This document shows, one piece after another, positions 51,623 through 60,815 of a stretch of 64,000 nt of DNA. The notes under the pieces were generated by a model that was given only the letters and a program-made list of their open reading frames with translations, had not been told where the DNA came from and searched no databases. Location of the stretch: positions 124,001 through 188,000 of the forward strand of contig CAKPSB010000001.1 in assembly GCA_934183155.1 (NCBI GenBank), in the 5' to 3' direction. The DNA is from an uncultured Bacilli bacterium. GTDB lineage: Bacteria; Bacillota_I; Bacilli_A; RF39; UBA660. Each line of letters starts with the position of its first letter. The first letter of the stretch is position 1. The translations under genes and the position numbers were made by a program.

Positions 51623-52092
51623 TGAAAAAAGGATTTACATTAGTAGAATTACTTGCTGTCATTGTAATAATTGGCCTAATAGCAACTATCACAAGCCCAA
51701 TAATAACTGATGTTATAACCACATCCAAAAGAAAAAGCTTCGAAGACAGTGCTATAACGTTAACTAAAGCTGCGCAGAATTACTATAGCTCACTCACTTT
51801 AGATGATACTGTAAAAATTCCAATATTAGTAACATTTGAAGAAAAAAATGAAACAAATAAATATTTGAATAGTAAAACAAAAACATGGGAAACTTCATCA
51901 AAAAGAATACTCCCATACTCAGGAGTTAATCCAGATAGTGGCAATATTTATATAGATAACAGTGGCAATATAATCATGGCCATATATAGTAAAGCAGCTA
52001 GAGAATGTGCCATAAAAAATGCCAACGATAAAACAGTCACATTTAGTAATAAATCACAATCAGAATGTAAACTTGAAAATAGCCCATGTTGA
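51622..52092 (+). CDS. Prepilin-type protein
   Basis: 156 aa. Signal MKKG/FTLVELLAVIVIIG, Glu at +5. The soluble domain has ALTLTKAAQNYYSSLTLDD-like helix end and a C-terminal region with DNSGNIIMAIYSKAARECA, SQSECKLENSPC and three Cys. ATG 51622 follows AGGTGTTC. Forms a pair with the previous pilin; probably subunits of one fibre. A terminator follows. Confidence 0.85.
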   Translation: MKKGFTLVELLAVIVIIGLIATITSPIITDVITTSKRKSFEDSAITLTKAAQNYYSSLTLDDTVKIPILVTFEEKNETNKYLNSKTKTWETSSKRILPYSGVNPDSGNIYIDNSGNIIMAIYSKAARECAIKNANDKTVTFSNKSQSECKLENSPC

Positions 52093-52118
52093 TGACATTT
52101 ATTAAAACTATAACTCAT

Positions 52119-52147
52119 AAAAACAATATAATTATTGTTTTTTTTAT
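52119..52147 (+). terminator. Terminator after pilin pair
   Basis: AAAACAAT (52120-52127) pairs with ATTGTTTT (52134-52141) followed by T-run. Confidence 0.72.
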
Positions 52148-52203
52148 GATAATTATTTGAAAAAAACAACATAGTATAATATAATTGTCAAAGAGGTGTT
52201 AAA

Positions 52204-53166
52204 ATGTGGAAAATAGGAAACGTTGAAATAAAAAACAAAGTAGTTTTAGCCCCTATGGCCGGAATAAGTAATTCTGCTTTTAGAAAAATAGCCAAAGAAA
52301 TGGGCTGCGGCCTAATAGTTGCTGAAATGGTAAGTGATAAAGCTATATGCTATGGTAGCAAAAAAACCATAGATATGCTTTACATGACTGATTTTGAAAG
52401 GCCACTTTCTCAACAAATATTTGGCAGTGATAAAGAATCATTCATAAAAGCAGCTAAATATATCGAGAAAAATATGCATCCAGATATAATTGATATAAAC
52501 ATGGGTTGTCCTGTACCAAAAGTAGCTCTATCAGCTCAAGCTGGAAGCGCCCTTTTAAAAGATCCTAAAAAAGTCTATGAAATAGTAAAAGCCGTTTCTC
52601 AAAGTGTAAATGTGCCTGTAACTGTAAAAATAAGAAGTGGTTGGGATAGTAATCATATAAACGCTGTAGAAATTGCCAAAACATGTGAAAAAGCCGGCGC
52701 TAAGGCCATAACTATTCACGCTAGAACAAGAGCACAAGGTTACAGCGGTAAAGCCGATTGGAATATAATAAAAAAAATTAAAGAAAACGTAAATATTCCA
52801 GTCATTGGTAATGGAGATATAAAAACACCAGTAGATGCAAAAAATATGCTTGAACAAACCGGATGTGATGCGATAATGATTGCTCGTGGAGCATTAGGAA
52901 ATCCATGGCTTATAAAAAACACAGTAGACTATCTTGAAACAGGTAAAGTGTCAATTGTGCCAACTAAAACTGATAAAATAAATATGATAAAAAAACATTT
53001 AAACTATTTGCTCGAAATAAAGCCGGAAAAAGTAGCCCTTCTTGAAATGAGAACCCAAGCCAGTTATTATCTAAAAGGTATCCCAGGTGCAGCCCCATAT
53101 AAAATAAAACTATTTTCCTGCAAAACCAAAGAAGAATTTTTAAAGGTATTAGACTCATTTAATTAA
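52204..53166 (+). CDS. dusB: tRNA-dihydrouridine synthase
   Basis: 320 aa flavoenzyme that reduces uridine to dihydrouridine in tRNA. VVLAPMAGISNSAFRKIAKE, SQQIFGSDKESF, DINMGCPVPKVAL (catalytic Cys), TVKIRSGWD, ITIHARTRAQGYSGKADW, VIGNGDIKTP and IMIARGALGNPWL are the usual Dus series. The closest family is DusB; subtype not certain. AGAGGTGTT precedes the ATG. Confidence 0.93.
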   Translation: MWKIGNVEIKNKVVLAPMAGISNSAFRKIAKEMGCGLIVAEMVSDKAICYGSKKTIDMLYMTDFERPLSQQIFGSDKESFIKAAKYIEKNMHPDIIDINMGCPVPKVALSAQAGSALLKDPKKVYEIVKAVSQSVNVPVTVKIRSGWDSNHINAVEIAKTCEKAGAKAITIHARTRAQGYSGKADWNIIKKIKENVNIPVIGNGDIKTPVDAKNMLEQTGCDAIMIARGALGNPWLIKNTVDYLETGKVSIVPTKTDKINMIKKHLNYLLEIKPEKVALLEMRTQASYYLKGIPGAAPYKIKLFSCKTKEEFLKVLDSFN

Positions 53167-53238
53167 AAAAATAACCCCACCATTATTTTCCACCCCATTT
53201 AAAGTATGCTATAATTAACATAGAAAGTGTGATATAAA

Positions 53239-54198
53239 ATGAATTTATTTAAACCAAACATATATAAACAAATTTATAAAAAAATAAAAAAAGCCGACAC
53301 TATAATTATTGCAAGACATGTAGGACCTGACCCTGATGCCCTAGGAAGTTCATTAGGCCTAAAGCAAATTATTTTAGATAATTTCAAAAACAAAAAAGTT
53401 TATGTAATAGGCTCTCCAGCCGCCAAATTCAGATATATTGGTGAACTAGATAAATTACCAGAAAATTTTGAAAAAGCTTTATTGATAGTTACTGACACAC
53501 CAGATCACCGTAGAGTAGATGGTATCGATCCAAGAAGAATAAAAAATTCAATAAAAATTGATCATCATCCTTTTGTTGAAACAACATGTGCCTTAGAATG
53601 GATTGACGATAAAGCATCAAGTGCTTCACAGATGATTTTAGAATTTGCCATAAAAACCCATCTAAAAATAACAACCCAAGCTGCTGAAAAAATATATATT
53701 GGTATAATCGCTGATACTAATAGATTTATGTTTTCATATACAAATTATAAAACATTTAATCTTGTCAGTAATCTTTTAAAGCAAACAAATATTGATATTA
53801 CAAAAATATATAACGAATTATACTTAAGACCATATAAAGAAATAAAATTTCAAGGATATATGGCTGAAAATTATCATATAACACCAAATAAAGTGGGATA
53901 CTTAATAATTCATGATGAAAAATTAAAAGAATACAATGTAGATGCCGCAACACCAGGAAATATGATAAATAGTTTTAACCATATAAATGAAATGCTTGTA
54001 TGGGTTACAGCCACCGAAGATAAAGAATTAGGATCTTTTAGAATATCGATTAGATCAAGAGGACCTATTATTAACGAAGTTGCCGCTAATCACGGAGGCG
54101 GTGGTCATATATATGCCTCTGGCACAAGGCTTAAAACAGAAGAAGAAATAGAGTCATTAATAAATGACTTAGATGTAGTAGCCCAAAAATATAATTAA
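53239..54198 (+). CDS. nrnA: DHH-DHHA1 phosphoesterase, NrnA-like
   Basis: 319 aa. DHH domain with metal ligands HVGPDPDALGSS (Asp31, Asp33), DTPDHRRVDG, IKIDHHPF and IGIIADTNRF, then DHHA1 with RSRGPIINEVAANHGGGGHIYASG. NrnA degrades nanoRNA and dephosphorylates pAp. Length fits. It ends at a bidirectional terminator shared with the convergent small gene. The assignment is by motif and length. Confidence 0.92.
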   Translation: MNLFKPNIYKQIYKKIKKADTIIIARHVGPDPDALGSSLGLKQIILDNFKNKKVYVIGSPAAKFRYIGELDKLPENFEKALLIVTDTPDHRRVDGIDPRRIKNSIKIDHHPFVETTCALEWIDDKASSASQMILEFAIKTHLKITTQAAEKIYIGIIADTNRFMFSYTNYKTFNLVSNLLKQTNIDITKIYNELYLRPYKEIKFQGYMAENYHITPNKVGYLIIHDEKLKEYNVDAATPGNMINSFNHINEMLVWVTATEDKELGSFRISIRSRGPIINEVAANHGGGGHIYASGTRLKTEEEIESLINDLDVVAQKYN

Positions 54199-54221
54199 AA
54201 TAAGCCATAAAGGCTTATTTT
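54197..54221. terminator. Bidirectional terminator between nrnA and small Tyr/Gly-rich gene
   Basis: AAAATAAGCC (54197-54206) pairs with GGCTTATTTT (54212-54221) over a 5-base loop; T-runs on both strands. The stem covers the stop of the minus-strand gene. Confidence 0.85.
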
Positions 54222-54418
54222 CGGTAATAAGGGTAATAAGGATAATAGGAATAATAAGGATAAGGATAATACCCTTGATAATTAGGCCTATAATTTCCCC
54301 AAAACAGCGGAGAAATTAATCCACCAGTAATACCACCTAAAATAAATGGGCCTAAAAAGCGACCTTGCTCATACCCACCATTTAAACTGTAGTTATCTCT
54401 TTCATAACCAAAATTCAT
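54215..54418 (-). CDS. Tyr/Gly/Pro-rich small protein (possible spore coat protein)
   Basis: 67 aa. MNFGYERDNYSLNGGYEQGR, a hydrophobic GPFILGGITGGLISPLFWG and a tail of PYYSYYPYYPYYRK repeats. Small Tyr/Gly-rich proteins of this style are frequent spore-coat components. No known domain. GGAGTGATT precedes the ATG. A sigma-K-like promoter (AC-N16-CATATTATG) lies just upstream, which fits a mother-cell coat gene. The function is inferred from composition and promoter only. Confidence 0.7.
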   Translation of the reverse strand: MNFGYERDNYSLNGGYEQGRFLGPFILGGITGGLISPLFWGNYRPNYQGYYPYPYYSYYPYYPYYRK

Positions 54419-54436
54419 TGATAATCACTCCTATAA

Positions 54437-54463
54437 CATAATATGAAATACTAAATTAAATGT
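54437..54463 (-). promoter_or_regulatory. Sigma-K/E-like promoter of the Tyr/Gly-rich gene
   Basis: Read on the minus strand: AC (54463-54462), 16 bases, then CATATTATG (54445-54437), which fits the CATAnnnT core of late mother-cell sigma factors. It ends 18 bases before the ATG. The spacing is right and the leader short, as for other genes here. Confidence 0.45.
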
Positions 54464-54517
54464 GAGTATTGTCATTCAATAAAAAAGATGATACACTTAA
54501 AACGAAGAGGTGTAATC

Positions 54518-55198
54518 ATGAAAACATGGAAAAAAATTGTAATAGGTGTGATATGTTTATTAATAGGAATAATTTCCTTCATAATAATTGACACAATAGT
54601 AGAAGAAAATAAATTAGACAAAATAGTTGAAAATATGGAAAAAACAGGCAAAGTTAATATGAAAATAGAAACTAATTCCTTAAAATCATTAGAAAAAGCA
54701 ATCAAAAACGATTATAAAGATTTCTATGATCTATTAGACAAATTAGAAAATGAATATGGTAATCCCATATTTGAAAATTGCCTAAGTGCCGAAAACATCA
54801 AAAAGGACGGACCTAATTTTATAGATACAAAAAAAGAATTAGAAAATGTTAAAACATCTAGAAAAGAAATAAACGATAAAATGAAAAATATAGTTTCTAA
54901 CAAAAGTGTAAATGATAAAATAGAAAAATATAATCTAAAAGAAGATGGATCAGATATAAATTATAAAGAATATATAAAAATACTAAAACAAGATATAAAC
55001 GAAACAATCAAAGAAGATGAAAAATTTAATAGTGATATTGATAATGCTATTAAAATATTTGACTTTTTAGAAGAAAACTATAGTCACTATACTGTTGAAG
55101 ACAATAAGATATTATTTGACTCAAAACAAAGATTAGATAAATATAACTGGCTAGTTGAAAAAGTATGTGAAAATTGCAATACAAAAAGCGATATATAA
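54518..55198 (+). CDS. Hypothetical membrane-anchored coiled-coil protein
   Basis: 226 aa, not recognised. N-terminal helix TWKKIVIGVICLLIGIISFIII, then a charged, mostly helical outside part (ENKLDKIVENMEKTGKVNMK, LDKLENEYG). Two late Cys (CENCNTK). GAGGTGTAATC precedes the ATG at 54518; an earlier frame start is unsupported. A hairpin terminator lies in its last codons. The next gene is also a small secreted protein, but the terminator separates them. Confidence 0.65.
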   Translation: MKTWKKIVIGVICLLIGIISFIIIDTIVEENKLDKIVENMEKTGKVNMKIETNSLKSLEKAIKNDYKDFYDLLDKLENEYGNPIFENCLSAENIKKDGPNFIDTKKELENVKTSRKEINDKMKNIVSNKSVNDKIEKYNLKEDGSDINYKEYIKILKQDINETIKEDEKFNSDIDNAIKIFDFLEENYSHYTVEDNKILFDSKQRLDKYNWLVEKVCENCNTKSDI

Positions 55199-55209
55199 AT
55201 CGTTTTTTT
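55183..55209 (+). terminator. Terminator after 54518-55198
   Basis: AAAAAGCGAT with ATCGTTTTTTTT, one bulged base; starts in the end of the gene. Confidence 0.65.
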
Positions 55210-55253
55210 TGTATAACATAAAAAAACAATCATATAATTCTTTAGGTGATTTA

Positions 55254-56099
55254 ATGAAAAAAATATTTCAATTTATTGGTATTATAACATTAACCATCGG
55301 AAGTTTTATATATACTGAAAAAGTAGCTATGACCGCAAAACAAACTGATTCACTACTAAACGAAATAAAAAGCAAAAAAGATGGATATAAAGAAAATGCC
55401 ATTGAGCCAATAATCAAAGAAAACACCATTATCCCTGGCGTAAATGGAAAAGAAATAAATACCCAAAAAAGTTATGAAAATATGACAAAAGTAGGTTATT
55501 TTAATGATAAATTATTAGAATATAAAACACTGAAAGTAGAAAATCAATTAGACAAAAACAAAGATAAATATATTATAAATGGGAATAATACCAAAAACGA
55601 AATTGCTTTAATTTTTAAAATAAAAAGTGATGACGACATCACAAATATTAGTACTATTTTAAAACAAAATAATGCCAAAGCAACGTTCTTTGTTAATTCA
55701 AATTATTTAGAAAAAAATCACAATCAAATAATAGAACTAGCAAACCAAGGCCATACAATTGGAAACCTAAGCAATAACGATGACTATAACGATAGTGATT
55801 TTGCTTGGATAAATACCATTATAACCAATATAGGAAAACAGAAATATAATTATTGTTTTACCCTAAAACCAAATAAAAAAATATTAAATATTTGTAAATT
55901 ATATAACTCATACACTATCATGCCGCAAACAATTATTAAAAAAAATCCTTTTGTTAATTTAAAAAAGCAAATGATATCGCAAAATATGATTGTATTTGCC
56001 TTAACCCCATCTTTGAATGAACAAATGTCACTAATTATAAATTATGTTTTGTCAAAAGGATATAATTTAGTATCACTCGAAACACTGCTTAAAGAATAA
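55254..56099 (+). CDS. Degenerate NodB-like (polysaccharide deacetylase fold) secreted protein
   Basis: 281 aa. N-terminal signal (KKIFQFIGIITLTIGSFIYTE). The C-terminal half keeps the NodB fold outline: ALIFKIKSDDDITNI (normally TFDDG), NNAKATFFVNSNYL, ELANQGHTIGN and the final LVSLETLL. The key residues are missing: the DD of TFDDG is not at its place and the HxxxH metal histidines (usually NHTxSH) read NLSNNDDY. It is therefore probably inactive as a deacetylase and acts as a binding domain, or has diverged. ATG 55254 follows AGGTGATTT; an earlier frame start overlaps the preceding gene. Confidence 0.68.
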   Translation: MKKIFQFIGIITLTIGSFIYTEKVAMTAKQTDSLLNEIKSKKDGYKENAIEPIIKENTIIPGVNGKEINTQKSYENMTKVGYFNDKLLEYKTLKVENQLDKNKDKYIINGNNTKNEIALIFKIKSDDDITNISTILKQNNAKATFFVNSNYLEKNHNQIIELANQGHTIGNLSNNDDYNDSDFAWINTIITNIGKQKYNYCFTLKPNKKILNICKLYNSYTIMPQTIIKKNPFVNLKKQMISQNMIVFALTPSLNEQMSLIINYVLSKGYNLVSLETLLKE

Positions 56100-56194
56100 T
56101 GACTAATCACTATAAATTAAATTATATATAAAAATTCTAATAATAAAACAGCAAAAGTATTTGTCCAAACCACATAATAAACAGATTATATTTT

Positions 56195-56233
56195 AAAAAG
56201 AAGGCACTATAAAATAATGCGCCTTCTTTTTAA
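56195..56233 (+). terminator. Terminator upstream of parE
   Basis: AAAAAGAAGGC (56195-56205) pairs with GCCTTCTTTTT (56221-56231). The rest of 56100-56295 is AT-rich with a TATAAT (56273-56278), the parE promoter -10; no gene seen. Confidence 0.82.
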
Positions 56234-56295
56234 AAACACAAGTTATCGTTTGTTTTTTAAGGCTTTTTTTGTTATAATTGATATTGGTGATAACA

Positions 56296-58203
56296 ATGGT
56301 AAAATATGATGAGCATTCAATAAAAATATTAGAAGGACTAGAAGCAGTTCGAAAAAGACCAGGTATGTATATTGGATCAACTGATAAAAGAGGCCTTCAT
56401 CACTTAGTATGGGAAATTGTTGATAACGGTATAGATGAAGTAATCAACGGATATGGTAATAAAATTATTGTAACCATGCACAATGATGGCAGTATAAGCG
56501 TTGAAGATTTTGGTAGAGGTGTTCCAACTGGAATGCATGAAAGTGGAAAATCAACCCCTGAAGTAATTTACACAATTCTTCATGCAGGAGGTAAATTCGA
56601 AACATCTGGATATAAAGTATCAGGTGGACTTCACGGCGTAGGAGCGTCAGTTGTAAATGCCTTAAGTAAATGGATGAAAGTAAATATAAAAAGAGATGGA
56701 TACGAATATTATATTAGTTTTAAAAACGGCGGACATTTAGATGTTCCATTAAAAAAATTAGAAAAAACAAATAAAACAGGAACTAAAGTTCATTTTATGC
56801 CAGACGATACAATATTTCAAACAACAACATTTTCTTTTTCAACTATATGTGAAAGAATGCAAGAAAGTGCCTTCCTGTTAAAAAATCTAACAATAGAAGT
56901 CATAGATGAAATAACCAATAGAAAAGAAACATATCACTATGAAAAAGGCTTAAATTCATTCGTCGAATACTTAGATACAGACAAGAAAACACTTCATAAG
57001 CCATACGATTTTAACAGCATTAAAGATGGTATAAACGTAGAGGTCGCATTTCAATATACCGAAAGCTATTCTGAAAATATTATTTCGTTTGTAAATAACG
57101 TTAAAACCTCTGATGGAGGAACTCATGAAGTAGGATTTAAAACAGCTATTACTAGAGTATTTAATGATTATGCCAGAAATAATGGATATTTAAAAAATAA
57201 AGATAAAAATTTTGAAGGCCCAGATACTAGAGAAGGACTAACGGCCATTATAAGTTTACAAATACCTGAAGAACTACTACAATTTGAAGGCCAAACAAAA
57301 GGCAAATTAGGCACACCATTAGCCAGAACAATAGTTGATAGTATAACCACCGAAAAAATGCAATTTTTCTTGGAAGAAAACAAAGAAATAGCTACAAAAA
57401 TATTAGAAAAAATGGTTAAATCTAAACAGGTAAGAGAAGCCGCAAGAAAAGCCAGAGATGAAGCTAGAAACGGCAAAGGAAAAAGCAAAAAAGAAAAATC
57501 AATATCAGACAAATTCACACCAGCTCAGTCAAAAAATCCTAAAATAAACGAACTTTTTTTAGTCGAAGGAGACTCAGCCGGAGGTTCTGCCAAACAAGGT
57601 AGAGATAGAAAATTTCAAGCCATCCTTCCATTGAGAGGTAAGGTAATAAATACCGAAAAAGCTTCTTTAACTGATGTTTTAGCAAATAATGAAATTAACA
57701 CAATGATTCAAACAATAGGTGCTGGAATTGGTTCAGACTTTAACATTAAAGATTGTAATTATGATAAAGTAATAATCATGACTGATGCTGATGACGATGG
57801 AGCGCATATAGCCATCCTTCTTTTAACTTTTTTTTATCGTTTTATGAAACCATTAATAGAAAATGGACATTTATATATAGCCATGCCACCATTATATGCT
57901 CTAAAAAATGGCAATAAAATATATGGATATTCTTGGACCGATGAGGAAGCCGAAGAAATCAGAAAAAAACATAAAATAAAACTAGAAAAACAAAGGTATA
58001 AAGGTCTAGGAGAAATGAATGCTGAACAACTTTGGGAAACAACTATGGATCCAGACAAAAGAAATCTAATCAAAGTCAATCTTACAGACGCTTCACTTGC
58101 TGAAAGAAGAGTAAGCGTACTAATGGGAGACAATGTTGAACCAAGAAAAGAGTGGATTGAAGAAAATGTTGACTTTACTTTAGAAGATAACTATGCGAAG
58201 TAG
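56296..58203 (+). CDS. parE: DNA topoisomerase IV subunit B
   Basis: 635 aa. ATPase GHKL region: EIVDNGIDEVINGYG, EDFGRGVPTGMH and SGGLHGVGASVVNALS. Transducer, then TOPRIM region with LVEGDSAGGSAKQGRDRKFQ and IMTDADDDGAHI, then a C-terminal YKGLGEMNAEQLWETTMDP end. With ParC it relaxes and decatenates DNA. Distinguished from GyrB by adjacency to parC and the KRPGMYIGSTDKRGLHH start. ATG at 56296 follows GGTGATAAC. The parC ATG is 9 bases after its stop. Confidence 0.95.
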   Translation: MVKYDEHSIKILEGLEAVRKRPGMYIGSTDKRGLHHLVWEIVDNGIDEVINGYGNKIIVTMHNDGSISVEDFGRGVPTGMHESGKSTPEVIYTILHAGGKFETSGYKVSGGLHGVGASVVNALSKWMKVNIKRDGYEYYISFKNGGHLDVPLKKLEKTNKTGTKVHFMPDDTIFQTTTFSFSTICERMQESAFLLKNLTIEVIDEITNRKETYHYEKGLNSFVEYLDTDKKTLHKPYDFNSIKDGINVEVAFQYTESYSENIISFVNNVKTSDGGTHEVGFKTAITRVFNDYARNNGYLKNKDKNFEGPDTREGLTAIISLQIPEELLQFEGQTKGKLGTPLARTIVDSITTEKMQFFLEENKEIATKILEKMVKSKQVREAARKARDEARNGKGKSKKEKSISDKFTPAQSKNPKINELFLVEGDSAGGSAKQGRDRKFQAILPLRGKVINTEKASLTDVLANNEINTMIQTIGAGIGSDFNIKDCNYDKVIIMTDADDDGAHIAILLLTFFYRFMKPLIENGHLYIAMPPLYALKNGNKIYGYSWTDEEAEEIRKKHKIKLEKQRYKGLGEMNAEQLWETTMDPDKRNLIKVNLTDASLAERRVSVLMGDNVEPRKEWIEENVDFTLEDNYAK

Positions 58204-58211
58204 GTGATAAA

Positions 58212-60731
58212 ATGGAAGAAGCAGTAAAAAGAATATACGATTATTCCCTAGAATATATTATGGGCGATAGTTTTGCCAGATACGCTAAAGCAATAATTCA
58301 AGATAGAGCACTACCTGACGTTAGAGATGGTCTAAAACCAGTCCAAAGACGTATTTTATATGGAATGTATAAAGATAATAATACGTATGATAAGCCAACA
58401 AAAAAATCAGCCAAAGCAGTCGGAAACATTATGGGATTTTATCATCCACATGGAGATTCAAGCATTTATGACGCTCTAGTAAGAATGAGCCAATGGTGGA
58501 AAAATAATTTATGTTACGTTGAAATGCAAGGAAATAATGGTTCCATGGACGGTGATGGAGCGGCCGCTATGCGTTATACCGAAGCAAGATTATCAAAAGT
58601 GGCTGGAGAGCTTTTAAAAGACATAAATAAAGATACCGTTTTAATGAGCTTAAACTATGATGATACACTACTAGAACCAACCGTATTACCAGCTAAATAC
58701 CCTAACTTACTCGTCAATGGAGCAACAGGTATTTCCGCCGGATATGCCACAAATATTCCTCCACACAATCTAGGAGAAATAATTGATGCCACTATTGCAA
58801 AAATAGATAATCCAAACTGTACATTAGATGATATTTTAAAAATAGTTAAAGGACCAGATTTTCCAACAGGCGGAGTGGCTGAAGGATTAAAAGGAATAAA
58901 AGAAGCCTTTGAAAAAGGAAAAGGCAAAGTAAATGTTAGATGTAAATATGAAATAACTGGTCCGAAATCAAAACGTCAAATAATTATCAGTGAAATACCA
59001 TACGAAGTCAATAAAGCATCATTAGTTAAAAAAATAGATGATATTAGAATAGAAAAGAAAATAGATGGAATTTCTGAAGTGCGTGATGAAACCGATCGAA
59101 ATGGACTCCAAATAGCCATTGACTTAAAAAAAGATGCCAACGAACAGTTAATAATAAATTACTTATTAAAAAACACTGAAATGATGGTTTCATATAATTA
59201 CAATATGGTCGCTATTGTTAATCATAGACCAATGGTATTAGGTATAATAGCCATAATAGATGCATATATAGCACATCAAAAAGAAGTTATAACAAGAAGA
59301 ACTGAATTTGATTTAAAAGTTGCCCAAGCAAGAATGCATATATTAGAAGGATTAATAAAAGCTTTATCAATTCTAGATGAAGTAATAAAAACTATCCGAG
59401 CTTCAAAAAACAAAGCCCAAGCTATTGAAAACTTACAAAAAGAATATGAATTTACACAAAAGCAAGCCGAAGCTATTGTAAATCTACAATTATACAAATT
59501 AACTAATACAGATGTAACAGAACTTGAAAATGAAATGAAACAAAAAGAAAAAGAAATAGCTGTATGGACACAAATATTAGAAAACGAAGATGCTTTAAAA
59601 CACGTTATGAAAACTGAATTGAAATTAGTCAAAGACCAGTATGCTACACCACGAAAAACAGAAATAAAAGATGAAGTGACCGAAATAAAAATAGATACAA
59701 CATCATTAATTCCCAAAGAAGATTGCATTGTTGTTGTAACTGATGAAGGATATGTAAAAAGAGTATCATTAAGAAGTTACGCCGCATCTAATGATGAAAC
59801 CGGTTTAAAAGAAAAGGATTTCAAAACAGCTATTTATGAAGCTAATACAATGGATACATTACTATTATTTACATCATTAGGAAATTTCTTATATGTTCCA
59901 GTATATGAATTACCAGATTTAAAATGGAAAGATTTAGGAAAACACATCAGTAATATTATAAAAATAAGTGCAGATGAAGATATAATATATTCATACTTAA
60001 CAAAGGATTTCAAAGATAAAACTAATTTCCTAACATTTACTAAAAATGGTATGGTTAAACAAACAAGTATTGATGTAATGCAAGTTCAAAGATATTCAAA
60101 ACCAATAAGTTTAATGAAATTAAAAGAAAAGGATAAAGTAATATCAGCCTGCATAGCAAAAGAAGAAATATTAATTGCTACCCATAATGGATTTGCCTTA
60201 AGATATTCATCAAAAGAAGTCCCACTAACAGGACTAAGGGGAAGTGGCGTAAAAGCAATTAGTCTTAAAGAAGATTATGTAATAGGAGCATCTAGCTTTA
60301 ATGATTCTGAATTTGCCCTATTTGTAACCGATAAAGGTACAGCAAAAAGAGTAAAAATATCTGAATTTGATAAAATGACTAGAGCCAGAAAAGGTTTATT
60401 AGCAATAAGGGACGTCAAAACAAATCCTTATCATTTAATTTCCTTATTAATAATTACAAATAAAAAAGAAATAGGAATTTTAACTGATGAAATTATATAT
60501 CATAAAGCTGTAGAATTTCCAATATGCGATCGTTATCAAACAGGATCTTTAATTACAAAAGATAAGGTAAATAAAGTGTTTGTTAAAACTGAAATGTTAT
60601 CTAAAGAAGATATAGAAAACGTTGAAATATTAGATAATAATATACAAGAAGAAACGCAACTTTCACTAGATCAAATAGACGAAAAAATATATACAATAGA
60701 TGATTTTCTAAACAATGTAAAAGAAGACTAA
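58212..60731 (+). CDS. parC: DNA topoisomerase IV subunit A
   Basis: 839 aa. Winged helix and breakage-reunion domain with DRALPDVRDGLKPVQRRILY, FYHPHGDSSIYDALVRMSQ (quinolone region; Ser-Ser kept, and Asp where S. aureus has Glu), catalytic Tyr122 in AAMRYTEARLS, NIPPHNLGE, and a C-terminal beta-pinwheel of about six blades (VVVTDEGYVKRVSL and similar units). It cuts and rejoins the G segment during decatenation. AGGTGATAAA precedes the ATG; co-transcribed with parE. Confidence 0.96.
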   Translation: MEEAVKRIYDYSLEYIMGDSFARYAKAIIQDRALPDVRDGLKPVQRRILYGMYKDNNTYDKPTKKSAKAVGNIMGFYHPHGDSSIYDALVRMSQWWKNNLCYVEMQGNNGSMDGDGAAAMRYTEARLSKVAGELLKDINKDTVLMSLNYDDTLLEPTVLPAKYPNLLVNGATGISAGYATNIPPHNLGEIIDATIAKIDNPNCTLDDILKIVKGPDFPTGGVAEGLKGIKEAFEKGKGKVNVRCKYEITGPKSKRQIIISEIPYEVNKASLVKKIDDIRIEKKIDGISEVRDETDRNGLQIAIDLKKDANEQLIINYLLKNTEMMVSYNYNMVAIVNHRPMVLGIIAIIDAYIAHQKEVITRRTEFDLKVAQARMHILEGLIKALSILDEVIKTIRASKNKAQAIENLQKEYEFTQKQAEAIVNLQLYKLTNTDVTELENEMKQKEKEIAVWTQILENEDALKHVMKTELKLVKDQYATPRKTEIKDEVTEIKIDTTSLIPKEDCIVVVTDEGYVKRVSLRSYAASNDETGLKEKDFKTAIYEANTMDTLLLFTSLGNFLYVPVYELPDLKWKDLGKHISNIIKISADEDIIYSYLTKDFKDKTNFLTFTKNGMVKQTSIDVMQVQRYSKPISLMKLKEKDKVISACIAKEEILIATHNGFALRYSSKEVPLTGLRGSGVKAISLKEDYVIGASSFNDSEFALFVTDKGTAKRVKISEFDKMTRARKGLLAIRDVKTNPYHLISLLIITNKKEIGILTDEIIYHKAVEFPICDRYQTGSLITKDKVNKVFVKTEMLSKEDIENVEILDNNIQEETQLSLDQIDEKIYTIDDFLNNVKED

Positions 60732-60744
60732 ATCTTCTTTTTTT
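60719..60744 (+). terminator. Terminator of parE-parC
   Basis: AAAAGAAGA (60719-60727) pairs with TCTTCTTTT (60733-60741), T-run; overlaps the stop. Confidence 0.87.
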
Positions 60745-60815
60745 GTGTAAAGTAAAATAAAAAAATATAAAATACTTAAAAGTTCATGATATACTTATAT
60801 CATCGGAGTGATAAT

